Source of the DNA: Hippopus hippopus
Lineage: Eukaryota; Mollusca; Bivalvia; Cardiida; Cardiidae
Assembly (NCBI GenBank): GCA_946811185.2
Contig: OX328108.1
Coordinates: 18,671,239-18,735,238, forward strand
Direction: 5' to 3'
Length of the DNA: 64,000 bases
The notes beneath the pieces were generated by a model. That model was not told the origin of the DNA. It saw only the letters and a program-made list of their open reading frames with translations, and made no database searches. The translations under genes and the position numbers were made by a program. Positions 50,669-60,209 of this stretch are shown piece after piece (within the stretch, counting starts at the first letter, position 1; each line of letters opens with the position of its first letter).

Positions 50669-50868
50669 CAGAGAAAAAGGCTTTAGAAAACATTGTGGAA
50701 AGTACAGTAATAAGAAAATGCTGGTAACCAGCATTTTCTCCCATTGTCACAATGTTTTCTGTTCTTTGAAAGTGATGTCACATCATTTGAGCAAAATTTA
50801 AATAGTAGTCTGCAAATGTTTCCAACTTGGATATTCCAAAATGTCGTCATCTGGTAAAGAGTTTTAAA
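50669..50868 (+). mobile_element. MITE-A forward, 5'-truncated
   Basis: The left hairpin arm carries GTACAGTAATAAG in place of GGAAAAGG; right end GGTAAAGAGTTTTAA. Confidence 0.75.
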
Positions 50869-50980
50869 CTAATGATTCTATAGGAATCTATTCTGACCAA
50901 ATCAGCTTTCATCAGTGTTTGAAGTGTCTTTTGTGATAAATTCCATTGATATTGCAACTGAAAGAGTTTTATGGCAAAAC

Positions 50981-51737
50981 TACGGTGGCACAAAAGTGAC
51001 ATGGAAGATATATTTTATACTACGTGCGCACGCAGTAGCTAATACGTGCGCACGTAATAAGTAATATGTGCGCACGCAGTAGTATTACGTGCGCACGCAG
51101 TAGCTAATACGTGCGCACGTAATAACTAATATGTGCGCACGCAGTAGCTATTACGTGCGCACGTAATAAGTAATATGTGCGCACGCAGTAGTATTATGTG
51201 CGCACATATTAGTTATTACTTGCGCACGTAATAGCTACTGCGTGCGCACATATTAAAATAATCGCAGTATGCCTAAACGATTTAAGAAATAATAGCTCTA
51301 CTTGATTTTTTACTTGAGTGTCAGATGTATGCACATCTGTTGCCGTGTTGGACCAATGTAATTTTGCCCTTCCCTCGCAACAATATGGCTTTTGTTCCTT
51401 ATTAACTGATTGGTCGATTATTACGTGCACACGTAATAGTTATTACGTGCGCACGTATTAGTTAATACGTGTGCACGTATTAGCTACTGCGTGCGCACGT
51501 ACTAGCTACTGCGTGTGCACGTAATAACTAATACGTGCGCACGTATTAGCTAATACATGCGCATGCAATAGTATTACGTGCGCACGTATTAGTTATTACG
51601 TGCGCATGTATTAGTTACTGCGTGCGCACGTAATACTACTGCGTGTGCACGTATTACTTATTACGTGCGCACGTATTAGCTACTGCATGCGCACGTAGTA
51701 TAAAATATATCTTCCATGTCACTTTTGTGCCACCGTA
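50981..51737. mobile_element. foldback element FB1, long copy
   Basis: Starts TACGGTGGCACAAAAGTGAC and ends with its exact complement; the first ~47 bases are unique-sequence arm. Then follow arrays of GTGCGCACG spaced ~21-22 bases, joined by spacers such as TAATAAGTAATA and CAGTAGCTAATA. The direct repeat CAAAAC borders both sides (50975-50980, 51738-51743), read as a 6 bp target duplication. The middle (51258-51420) is non-repetitive and ends ACTGATTGGTCGATTATTAC. No coding capacity. 6 bp duplications are reported for a few DNA transposon groups (IS3EU, Dada), but I cannot assign it. Confidence 0.85.
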
Positions 51738-51744
51738 CAAAACC

Positions 51745-52100
51745 TCTATTTATTGATTTCTTCTTATTTGATCAATTCTCAATCAACACTTTTCTCTATG
51801 GTTGTATTTAGCACATTCTCTCCCACATTGTGCTGCAACATAGGGATTTTGCCAGCAACATTACATGTCTATATCTACTCAAATGCATCTTCAAACTATT
51901 AAATATTTCTTCCAAAATAAGTTGCATTATTGAATAAATATGGACATGCATACTAATTTCAATTATTCACAAAGTTTGAAACAAAAAATCCTTTTTCTTT
52001 TGCAAAGAAGAAGAAAACTGTTAATTTGCAACTGCTGTAATGCAGTCTAATAAGCCCAAGTGCGTCTAAGCATAATTGATGTCCATCAGAAGTCTATTTG
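51745..52100. other. no recognised feature
   Basis: AT-rich unassigned sequence. Confidence 0.4.
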
Positions 52101-52412
52101 ATTATGATTGATTGAGTGGTCTTTAACACTGTTTTCAACATTATTTTAGTAATATCGCGGCAGCCAGTGCACCTATCCATGCTTTCTTGGAGTTTCTTTT
52201 ACCAGCACTATGCACAATATTTTTTCCATGCCACTGGCTGCTTTCCCACATTACTATCATCGAAACAATGGTCAGCATAAGAAAGGAATGAATCCTGTCG
52301 CAATGACTATCATCAGTCCTCAAAAAGAGGATTTGGCTGAGACGGGAATCAAACCAGGAACCCTTGACCTCAAGTCCTATCCACTACCATCTGACCTACT
52401 GGGGATCGGCTA
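52100..52412 (-). mobile_element. SINE-S1, full length
   Basis: GATTGATTGAGTGGTCTTTA tail, GCGGCAGCCAGTGCACC body, GAATCAAACCAGGAACCC (box B complement), TCTGACCTACTGGGG (box A complement). Confidence 0.8.
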
Positions 52413-52544
52413 TTTGACTATAAATGGTAGTTCAATGGCACAGAAAATATGCAATCAGAATCTATATAGAGAATTAGAATGCTCCAGTTTACCCTTTTAC
52501 AAACATTTTTACTTCAGTAAGAATATTTCATAAAATATTAGACA

Positions 52545-52600
52545 GCGTAGATCCAACACCTGGAGGTTCTATTCAGTCTGATCTTAATCTATTACTACAC
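52545..52600. mobile_element. MITE-B fragment
   Basis: CAGCGTAGATCCAACACCTG and TTCAGTCTGATCTTAATCTA. Confidence 0.5.
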
Positions 52601-52968
52601 AATCTCAAGTTTTAAAGATCCTAAGAAAAAGCCTTTTGAAAACATTGTGGGAAAAGGAGAAAATTCTTTACTTAAAGGCAATATCAGTCAGAAATTAGGT
52701 CCTTGACACATTATTTCGGATACAGTCAACCCACAGCACAAAGATTCTCTTTTTTGTCGAAATTCAAAGACATAAGAATATATTAGTACAAAGAATGACA
52801 AAGCTTTGCTGTTTTTCAGTTGTTTTGGAGCAGATACTTTCGGAACCAGTAGACCAACACAACATTGTACCAGCATTTTCTCGTTTTCCCTCAAATTCCC
52901 TCAAATTTTTTTCAAAACCCTTCCTCTGTAGGTTCATAATAACACAGGATTGTTTGGCAAAGGGTTAA
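52590..52968 (+). mobile_element. MITE-A pieces around an inserted repeat
   Basis: 52590-52665 is a forward left part; 52868-52968 a reverse right part (ACCAGCATTTTCTCGTTTTC to GGCAAAGGGTTAA). The 52680-52867 insert is a separate repeat. Confidence 0.6.
52680..52867 (-). repeat. interspersed repeat R2, copy 1
   Basis: Read on the minus strand, GTGGGTTGACTGTA, ATAATG and AAGGACCTAATTTCTGACTG match 56120-56264 plus 56777 onward, where a second copy is split by the foldback element. Confidence 0.65.
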
Positions 52969-53099
52969 CTATCATAACATGTTAACTCCTCCTTTATTAA
53001 TGTGAACTTTATTAGGAACACACAGCCTTCAAGTTGCTTCACCCTTTCCTTCATTACAAGTCATTTGAAAGTTAAATAGGAAAATAAATTTCACAAACA

Positions 53100-53384
53100 T
53101 TAACCCTCTAGTCCACATAATTGTAAGTCTTAACAACCCCTAGAAAGAAGCCTTTTGACAACAGAAAAAGGAGAAAATGCTGGTAACCAGCAAAACTTTA
53201 GTTGCCTTAGTGGCCATTGCTGTGCAGTCTGATCTTGATCTACACAGGCAGCAGCTTATAACCAGCATTTTCTCCTTTCCCACTATATGTTAAAGACAAA
53301 ATTCCACAATTTGAGCCACACCTGTCTGCAAATGCCTTCAATTTGGACAAGTCTACATTTCTGTTGTGTGGTAAAAGGATAATG
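53100..53384 (+). mobile_element. MITE-A forward with a MITE-B core inside its palindrome
   Basis: GCTGGTAACCAGC is followed at 53191 by AAAACTTTAGTTGCC... GTGCAGTCTGATCTTGATCTAC and then a second ATAACCAGCATTTTCTCC at 53253. Confidence 0.75.
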
Positions 53385-53529
53385 GACAAATACAGAAATT
53401 CAACATAAGCAATTTTACCATGATTTCTGGTCCATTTTCATTATGATTGCAAACATTTTTATCAAGTTTTTATGAACTGGTCAAATCTTGAGATTATTCC
53501 AAAAAACCGAACTAGAGTTGCCTTTTGAA

Positions 53530-53707
53530 CAATGTAGATCAAGATTAGACTGCATAGCCAATGGTAAAACCTAAATGTTGCTATTTCAAAGTTATATTTT
53601 GTGAGAAAAATATATCCTTATCATACAGTGTAGATCCAAAATCAGACTGTACATTCTGTGTAGTCTGATCTTGATCTGCACTGTCTGCCAAGGTCCTTGG
53701 GTCATGC
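53530..53707 (+). mobile_element. MITE-B, second subfamily
   Basis: TACAGTGTAGATCCAAAATC, GTGTAGTCTGATCTTGATCT and the end GCCTAAGGGTTTAA; an extra arm piece (AATGTAGATCAAGATTAGAC) lies at 53530-53560. Confidence 0.68.
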
Positions 53708-53740
53708 TTAGCAGCCTAAGGGTTTAACCGTTAAGTTTTC

Positions 53741-53970
53741 CAAGAGTCTTTACAAAACAACAAAATTTTAGACTCCTCCAAATTGAAAGCGTTTGCGGAA
53801 GACAAAATAAACGTGACTCAAAAATTGAAACTTGACTTTAGAAGAGTAGAAAACATTGTGGGAAAAGGAGAAAATGCTGGTTACCAGCATTTTCTCCTTT
53901 TCCCACAATGTTTTCAGAAGGCTTGTTCCTCTGGGCCACAAAAATCAGGGATTGTTTTGTAAAGAGTTAA
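53741..53970 (-). mobile_element. MITE-A reverse, complete
   Basis: AGAGTCTTTACAAAACAACA to TTGTAAAGAGTTAA; hairpin intact. Confidence 0.9.
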
Positions 53971-54085
53971 GATTTACCCAGGATTCAATGGGTTCGCCAT
54001 TATTTAGTTAGGTAGCAATCTAAATATTTAAATTTCCATATGTCTCCCCTTCTTATATCATAGAGATTAGCCACCCCAGGTAAAT

Positions 54086-54223
54086 CCTTTACCAAACAAC
54101 CCCATGTTAAATTCTTTACCAAACAACCCCTTGTTAAATTCTTTACCAAACAACCCCATGGTAAATTCTTTACCAAACAAGCCCATGTTAAGCTCTTTAC
54201 CAAACAACCCCATGTTAGACTCT
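54086..54223 (+). repeat. 27 bp tandem array built from a MITE-A terminus
   Basis: TTACCAAACAACCCCATG starts at 54089, 54116, 54143, 54170, 54197, and the sixth unit leads at 54224 into a complete reverse copy. Each unit is TTAAA/G plus TCTTTACCAAACAA plus CCCATG, i.e. the element's end repeated. Confidence 0.88.
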
Positions 54224-54447
54224 TTACCTAACAACAAAATTTTAGATCGGACCAAATCGAAAGCATTTGCAGACGACAAATTTAATGTAATTCAAGAATT
54301 ACAATTTGTTGGTGGAAGGCTAGAAAAAATTGTAGAAATAGGAGAAAATGCAGCATTTACCAGCATTTCCTCCTTTTTTCTACAATGTTTTCAAAAGTTT
54401 TCTTCTTTAGGGTCATTAAAACTTTGATTTGTGTGGTAAAGGGTTAA
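54215..54447 (-). mobile_element. MITE-A reverse, complete, preceded by terminus array
   Basis: TTAGACTCTTTACCTAACAA to GGTAAAGGGTTAA; the hairpin centre is GCAGCATTTACCAGC. Confidence 0.87.
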
Positions 54448-54560
54448 ATGACCCCAAAGAAGAAGGCTTTTCATAAATATTTTGGGAAAGCAGAAAATGC
54501 TTGTAAGCTATATTTTGTCCATTTCCCACAATTTTTTCTATCCTTTTAACTTTTTCTATA
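54448..54560 (+). mobile_element. MITE-A forward, truncated
   Basis: ATGACCCCAAAGAAGAAGGC and TTTTGGGAAAGCAGAAAATG. Confidence 0.6.
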
Positions 54561-54750
54561 CTACAACATTATAGACTTAATCAAATTGAAAGCATTATTT
54601 TGGCAAACAAAAAATTTATCTGTCTCCAAAAATTGGATTAGTCTGTGAACGGGATAGATTAGACATTGAAGGAACAGGATTAAATGCTGATTTACAGCCA
54701 TTTATCCCTTCTCCATAATGTTTTCAAAAGCAATATTTCTCAGACTTCTG
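54548..54750 (-). mobile_element. MITE-A reverse, degenerate
   Basis: CAAATTGAAAGCATTATTTT; hairpin GGATTAAATGCTGATTTACA eroded. Confidence 0.6.
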
Positions 54751-54751
54751 A

Positions 54752-54980
54752 TTAACCCTTTACCACACAATCCTGAGTTTTAACGACCCTTAAACAGAAG
54801 GCTTTTGAAAACATTGTGGGAAAAGGAGAAAATGCTGGTAATCAGCATTTTCTCCTGTCCCTACAATGTTTTCTAAGCTTTCAAAGACAAATTTCATCAT
54901 TTGAGCCAAATGTAATTAGTCGTCTACAAATGCCTTGGTTTAGGGCATCTATGTAATTTTGTCATTTGGAAAAGGGTTAA
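54752..54980 (+). mobile_element. MITE-A forward, complete (229 bp)
   Basis: TTAACCCTTTACCACACAAT to GGAAAAGGGTTAA. Confidence 0.91.
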
Positions 54981-55098
54981 CTCTACATAAGACAAACTGG
55001 ATGTATTCACGGGTAGGAAACTTCATATTCGGAGCCAATGGCTCTGACGAGAAAATGTTGTGTTGGTCTTCCATTTCTGAAGATGTCAGCTGAAAAAC

Positions 55099-56066
55099 AA
55101 CAACAAGAGGACCATGATGGTCCTATATCGCTCACCTGAGTAGGCCCTGATCTATCGATGTGGTGCAGAAAATGCAACAATTTGAAATTTGATCAGTCTT
55201 GAATTTCGTCATTATTACCATGGATACGAGTTACAGACTAATCCAAATGGAAAGTTGTAGCAATAGCTGATCATATCATCAAAAGGGCAACATGAATCTA
55301 ATTTGAGTAAAAAAGGGTACAAAACATTGATTGTAATTGATTAGGTTACCAGCATTTACAACTTTTTCTTTTACCTGATTTCCATATTATGGCCAAAATT
55401 TGAAGTATTTTGGTAAAGGGCCACTAGATGATTCTACATGCCAAATATGAAAGCTGTAGCCCTTACGGTTTGGGACAAGGAGATTTTTAAAGATTTCCTT
55501 CTTTATCTCTATGTGAAGTCCGAGAACCCACAACATAGGGCCAAATTCGACACTAGGGCCATAATTTGAAGTATTTTGGTAAAGGGCCACTAGATGATGC
55601 TACATGTCAAATATGAAAGCTCTAGCCCTTACAGTTTGGGACAAGGAGATTTTTAAAGATTTCCTTCTTTATCTCTATGTGAAATCCGAGAACCCACAGC
55701 ATAGGGCCAATTTCCACACTAGGGCCGTAATTTGAAGTATTTTGGTAAAGGGCCACTAGATGATGCTACATGGCAAATATGAAAGCTCTAGCCCTTACAG
55801 TTTGGGACAAGAAGATTTTTAAAGTTTTTTCTTTCGGTTGCCATGGAAACCAGAGTTCTTCATGGAATTCAAATCTTTGAAGTATTCTGAAAGTGAATCA
55901 CCTAAGGATCATTTCTGTGAAGTTTCATTGAAATCTGATTGGCGGTTTAGGAGGAGAAGATTTTTTTGTAATTGTGAATAGACGGACGGACGGACAGACG
56001 GACGACGGACATTGACCGATCACAATAGCTCACCTTGAGCACTTCGTGCTCAGGTGAGCTAAAAAA
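55099..56066 (+). mobile_element. Helitron-like element H7, both ends
   Basis: Starts AACAAGAGGACCATGATGGT and ends TTGAGCACTTCGTGCTCAGG plus TGAGCTAAAAA. TGGTAAAGGGCCACTAGATG occurs at 55411, 55577 and 55743, exactly 166 bases apart. TTGCCATGGAAACCAGAG and an ACGGACGGACGG run precede the terminal hairpin. Confidence 0.7.
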
Positions 56067-56119
56067 AGAGGCAGGCTTGTCATTATTTGTAATCATGTGT
56101 TCTTGTGTCTTTGAAATTC

Positions 56120-56264
56120 CAAAAAAGGAGAATGTCATGCAATGCTCTGGTCTTTCAACGTGTTTTCTGCACTACGGAAAGTTGTAACAAGTGTACGATG
56201 TTGTCTGAATCATTTGTGGCGTGGGTTGACTGTAGCCAAAATAATACACCACGGACCTAAATTC
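56120..56264 (+). repeat. interspersed repeat R2, copy 2, interrupted by FB1
   Basis: GTGGGTTGACTGTAGCC to ACGGACCTAAATTC, continuing at 56783 with AGTCTATTATTACC after the foldback element. Confidence 0.65.
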
Positions 56265-56776
56265 TACGGTGGCACAAAAGTGACATGGAAGATATATTTT
56301 ATACTACGTGCGCACGCAGTAGCTAATACGTGCGCACGTATTAGTTATTACGTGCGCACGCAGTAGCTAATACGTGCGCACGTAATAAGTAATACGTGCG
56401 CACACAGTAGTATTACGTGCGCACGTATTAGTTATTACGTGCGCACGTAATAATCCACCAATCAGAATCATGAACGGAAGCCATTGTTTCAAGATGGAAG
56501 TGGAAGATAGACATTTATTGATCCTTATAAACTGATTGGTCGATTATTACGTGCGCACGTATTAGTTAATACGTGCGCACGTATTAGCTACTGCGTGCGC
56601 ACGTACTAGCTACTGCGTGCGCACGTTATAACTATTACGTGCGCACGTATTAGCTACTGCGTGCGCACGTAATACTACTGCGTGCGCACGTATTACTTAT
56701 TACGTGCGCACGTATTAGCTACTGCGTGCGCACGTAGTATAAAATATATCTTCCATGTCACTTTTGTGCCACCGTA
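56265..56776. mobile_element. foldback element FB1, short copy
   Basis: Same TACGGTGGCACAAAAGTGAC ends as the 50981 copy. Arrays of TACGTGCGCACGTA-type units lie on both sides of a ~95 base middle that also ends ACTGATTGGTCGATTATTAC. AAATTC borders both sides (56259-56264, 56777-56782). Confidence 0.87.
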
Positions 56777-56924
56777 AAATTCAGTCTATTATTACCATTT
56801 AATTGGCAAATAAGAGAGTCTTGCAGTCCCAAAGGCGTGAATTAATGCCTTGAAATGTTACATTCACTGCTGGTAAAGAATGGAAAAGAAATAGCACAAA
56901 AAATGATAAATATAAAGAAGGGCT

Positions 56925-57088
56925 CCGATTATGTTGAGATTTGTCTTTGAAAGGTTACAAAACATTGTGGGAAAAGGAAAAAAAAAAATAGTGGATAGCA
57001 GTATTTTCTCCTTTCCAACAATGTTTTCTAAAGCCTTCTTCTTTAACCAAGGTAGCTGAAATTCAGGACTATTTGGTTGAGACTGTTA
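56925..57088 (-). mobile_element. MITE-A reverse, 5'-truncated
   Basis: GAGATTTGTCTTTGAAAGGT to ATTTGGTTGAGACTGTTAA; an A run replaces part of the hairpin. Confidence 0.72.
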
Positions 57089-57299
57089 ACCCTTTCCAAC
57101 AGACTCCCGAGAATTCAGGACCTGTTGAAAACATAGTAGTAGGAGGAGAAAATGCTGGTAACCAGCATTTCTCCTCTTCCCACAATGTTTTCTATCTTTT
57201 AAAAGAGAAAGTTTATTATTTGTGGCACATCTAACTTGTCCTCTGCAAATGTTATCAATTTGAACAAGACTAGAATTTCGTTGTTTGGTAAAGATTTAA
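57086..57299 (+). mobile_element. MITE-A forward, complete
   Basis: TTAACCCTTTCCAACAGACT to GGTAAAGATTTAA. Confidence 0.85.
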
Positions 57300-57476
57300 T
57301 CTTTCTTTAATCTTTCAGTAAGCTTGACCTACAAAAATTCTTTTCATGATTATCAAGGAAAGGTTATCAAAGATGACGCCGTATGACATGGTAAAGTTTA
57401 CTGGATTGCTGAACTGGACTTAATGATTTAAAACTTAGGAAGAAAAAAAAACATTTTGTATTGCAACATTGTAGAT

Positions 57477-57709
57477 TTGACCCTTTACCACACAATCCGG
57501 ACTTTAAACATTACCCTGTGAAAGAAGTCTTTTGAAAACTTTGTGGGGAAAAGGAGAAAATGCTAGAAACCAGCATTTTTCTTTCCGCCACAAATTGTTT
57601 TCCACCCTTCCAATGGCAAATTTCAGTTTTATGAGTCACACTTAATTTGCTGTCTGCAAATGCTTTCAATTTGGACCAGTCTGAAATTTTATCGTTTGGT
57701 AAGGGTTAA
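57477..57709 (+). mobile_element. MITE-A forward, complete
   Basis: GACCCTTTACCACACAATCC to TTTGGTAAGGGTTAA. Confidence 0.88.
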
Positions 57710-57894
57710 CTCTTTACCACACAATCCCGAAATTTAACGACCTTGCAAAAGGAAGGCTTTTGAAAACATTGTTTTCTACCCAATCAAAGACAGATTTCAT
57801 CATTTGAGTTCTATTTATGTTGTCGTCTGTAAAGGCTTTGAATTTGGTCTAGTCCAAAAATTTTATCGTTTGGTAAAGGGTTAAACACCATGTT
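57706..57894 (+). mobile_element. MITE-A forward, palindrome precisely lost (189 bp)
   Basis: GGCTTTTGAAAACATTGTTTTC joins the two outer ends of the hairpin; the ends and unique arms are intact. Shares TTAA with the previous copy. Confidence 0.88.
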
Positions 57895-57914
57895 GGCATA
57901 ACAAGAAATATCTC

Positions 57915-58358
57915 TTAACCTTTTACCACACAATTCCGAGTTAAACTCATTTCCAAAGGACAAAGTTTTAGACTGGTCCAAATTGAAAGCATTTGCAGAT
58001 GACAAAATAAATGTGACTAAAAAAATGAAATTTGTTCTGGAATGGGTAGAAAACAGAGGTAAAAGGAGAAAATGCTGGTTACCAGCATTTTCTCCTTTTC
58101 CCACAGTGTTTTCAAAAGGCTTCTTTCACAAAGTCATTAAAAGTCTGGTACAGGATTAAACCACCCTGAAAGAGGAAGCTTTTTGAAATCAAAGCGTGGA
58201 AAGGAGAAAATGCTGGTAAACAGCATTTTCTTCTTTTCCCACAATGATTTCTTCTCTTTCAAACACGAATTCCAATCTTTCAGCTATATCTAATTTGTCG
58301 TCTGCAACTGCTTTGAATTTGGACCAGTCTGAATTATTGTCACAGGGTGAAGAATTAA
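57915..58358 (+). mobile_element. MITE-A forward, split by a younger copy
   Basis: 57915-57944 (TTAACCTTTTACCACACAAT) continues at 58156 (TTAAACCACCCTGAAAGAGG); TTAA duplicated. Confidence 0.86.
57941..58159 (-). mobile_element. MITE-A reverse, nested
   Basis: TTAAACTCATTTCCAAAGGA to GGTACAGGATTAA; a ~10 base deletion lies before the hairpin. Confidence 0.88.
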
Positions 58359-58359
58359 T

Positions 58360-58660
58360 CAGATCAGATGTGTTAATCATATTTGACTTGGAGAGGTCCT
58401 ACAGCAATATATCAATTATGCATGATTAGCCCCATTACCATACTTTTTTATATGTGACATCTTAATAAATAACCTCATCCCAGAAAACATTTTTTGGAGG
58501 TATTGTGGAAAAAGGAGCAATCCCTTGTCTAATTGCTTTAATTCGGATCTTTTTGATATCATTTAGGAGAGAAAATTTGTTTTCCCCAAATATGTCCACA
58601 GGTCACTTAATATTCCTGGCTCAGTGGTTAGGTCTTCCCCCAGATTCAGTAAAAAGTACA
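58360..58660. other. mostly unassigned
   Basis: 58495-58520 has a possible MITE-A trace (TATTGTGGAAAAAGGAGCAA); otherwise nothing. Confidence 0.35.
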
Positions 58661-58665
58661 AATAT

Positions 58666-58918
58666 TTAACTCTATTAAACGACAAAATTCTAGACCCATC
58701 TAAACTGAAAGCCTTTGCAGACGGCAAATCACATGTGGTTAAAAATCAGGAGATTTTTCTTTGTTAGGGTAGAAAGGATTGTGGGAAAAGGAGAAAATGC
58801 TGGTTACCAGCATATTCTCCTTTCCCACAATGTTTTCAAAAGCCCTCCTTTCCCAGAATGCTTTCCAAAGCCTTCTGCCCCTGGTTCGTTAAAAGTCAGG
58901 TTGTATGGTAAGGTGTAG
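58666..58918 (-). mobile_element. MITE-A reverse with a 26-base internal duplication
   Basis: TTTCAAAAGCCCTCCTTTCCCAGAATG then TTTCCAAAGCCTTCTGCCCC: the segment right of the hairpin is repeated. Confidence 0.83.
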
Positions 58919-58989
58919 TAAGTTTTTATATGGCATCAACTGTACAAGCACAAAAAGGGTTTAGACATTCATAGACAAATGATTGTTAT

Positions 58990-59075
58990 ACTATACAATC
59001 ATCTAATACTTAGATTTAACAACCCCGAAAAAGAATAACTTTGAAAACAGAGTCAGAAAAGAATATTGTGTGAAG
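58990..59075 (+). mobile_element. MITE-A forward fragment
   Basis: TAGATTTAACAACCCCGAAA to AGTCAGAAAAGAATATTG. Confidence 0.5.
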
Positions 59076-59079
59076 TACT

Positions 59080-59205
59080 AGTAACAGAAAATCCAAGGAA
59101 GCATCGGAAGGTACACTGGCTGCCGCAATTTGACTGAAAAATGTTGAAAATGGCATAAAACAGTAACATACCAGCATTAAACAACATACAATCAATCAAT
59201 CTAAA
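59080..59205 (+). mobile_element. SINE 3' body and tail
   Basis: GGTACACTGGCTGCCGCAAT and AACAACATACAATCAATCAA match the S1/S4 body end and an (AATC)n tail. Confidence 0.55.
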
Positions 59206-59555
59206 GTTATTTGGACATTCATGCTGATCATTTCATCAAGAAGTGTAAGTAAAATTGTCAATGGTGACAAAAAAGTAAAATTGTCAACGGTCACAACAAC
59301 AGCCAAGATTTCTGTCCCTAACAGCTAATCAGAAGTGCCAAACAGGACAATTCAAAGCTGTGGCAAGACAGAAGAGGAGACAGGGGTAAACAAACACACA
59401 AACACGGCAAAACAAAGCTTTCAAACCTCAGTCAATCTTCTTCCCTTTTATTTTAAAAACTTATTTTATCATTTTTTTGGAAGTTTCAAATCATTCTTGT
59501 AATAAACAATGGTACAACAAAGCATAGCTCAAGAAACCAATCAAACCATTGCCTA
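59205..59555. other. no recognised feature
   Basis: Contains a short duplicated phrase (AAATTGTCAAYGGTSACAA, 59252 and 59278) and nothing assignable. Confidence 0.4.
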
Positions 59556-59557
59556 TC

Positions 59558-59770
59558 AAACCTTTACCACAGTAAAAGGAAGAGGACTCTTAAAATCATT
59601 GTGAGAAAAAAAGCAAATGCTGGTAACCACCATTTTTACCTTTTCACACTATGTTTTTTACCCTTCTACAGACAATTGGTTACCAGCATATACTCCTCTT
59701 CCAATAATTTTTTCAAAAGTCTTCTTTCTCAGGGTCATTAAAACTCAAACTTGCGTGGTAAAAAGTTAAT
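59558..59770 (+). mobile_element. MITE-A forward/reverse chimera
   Basis: A forward left half with hairpin (to 59682) passes into a reverse right half (GGTTACCAGCATATACTCC to GGTAAAAAGTTAA), giving two hairpins and no forward right end. Confidence 0.7.
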
Positions 59771-59891
59771 AGACAATTATTACTGCCCAATGCATCTAAG
59801 GAAGGTAAATTATGGATGTTAGAGAAATCTACAGTCAAAACTGTTTAGTGATCAATTGTTCTGAGCAGCCACCTCTGTAAAGCAATCACCA

Positions 59892-60124
59892 GTTCAACCC
59901 TTTCAACATAACCATGAGTTTAAACAACCCTTTGGAAGAAGTCTTCCAAGAACGTTGTTGGAAAAGGAGACAATTCTGGTAACCAGCATTTTCTCCTTTT
60001 CCCACAATTTTTTCTACCCTTCCAAAAACAAATTTTAATATTTGAGTAACAGTAATTTTGTCATCGGCATCATGCTTTCAATCTGAATTAGTCTAAAATT
60101 TTGTATTTTGTTTTGGTAAAAAGC
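59892..60124 (+). mobile_element. MITE-A forward, nearly complete
   Basis: CAACCCTTTCAACATAACCA to TTTTGGTAAAAAGCC. Confidence 0.8.
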
Positions 60125-60209
60125 CAAGTTCCAAAATTTGAATGTTAAACTTAAATGTCCCTTTATAAAGCAACCACTTGTCTTCAGAGGCCATATCATT
60201 GTCCAACTC

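Noticed and set aside
51209..51430. 73-codon minus-strand frame in the foldback middle
   Set aside because: The start and end lie in the arrays; the shorter copy has no counterpart.
50981..51737. CRISPR-like array of repeats and spacers
   Set aside because: Eukaryotic context; the spacers are a few recurring AT-rich words, units are palindromic, and the whole lies between transposon inverted ends.
54000..54279. Repetitive peptide with LFGKEFNMG units
   Set aside because: Produced by the 27 bp terminus array, whose period is divisible by three; both strands are open for that trivial reason.
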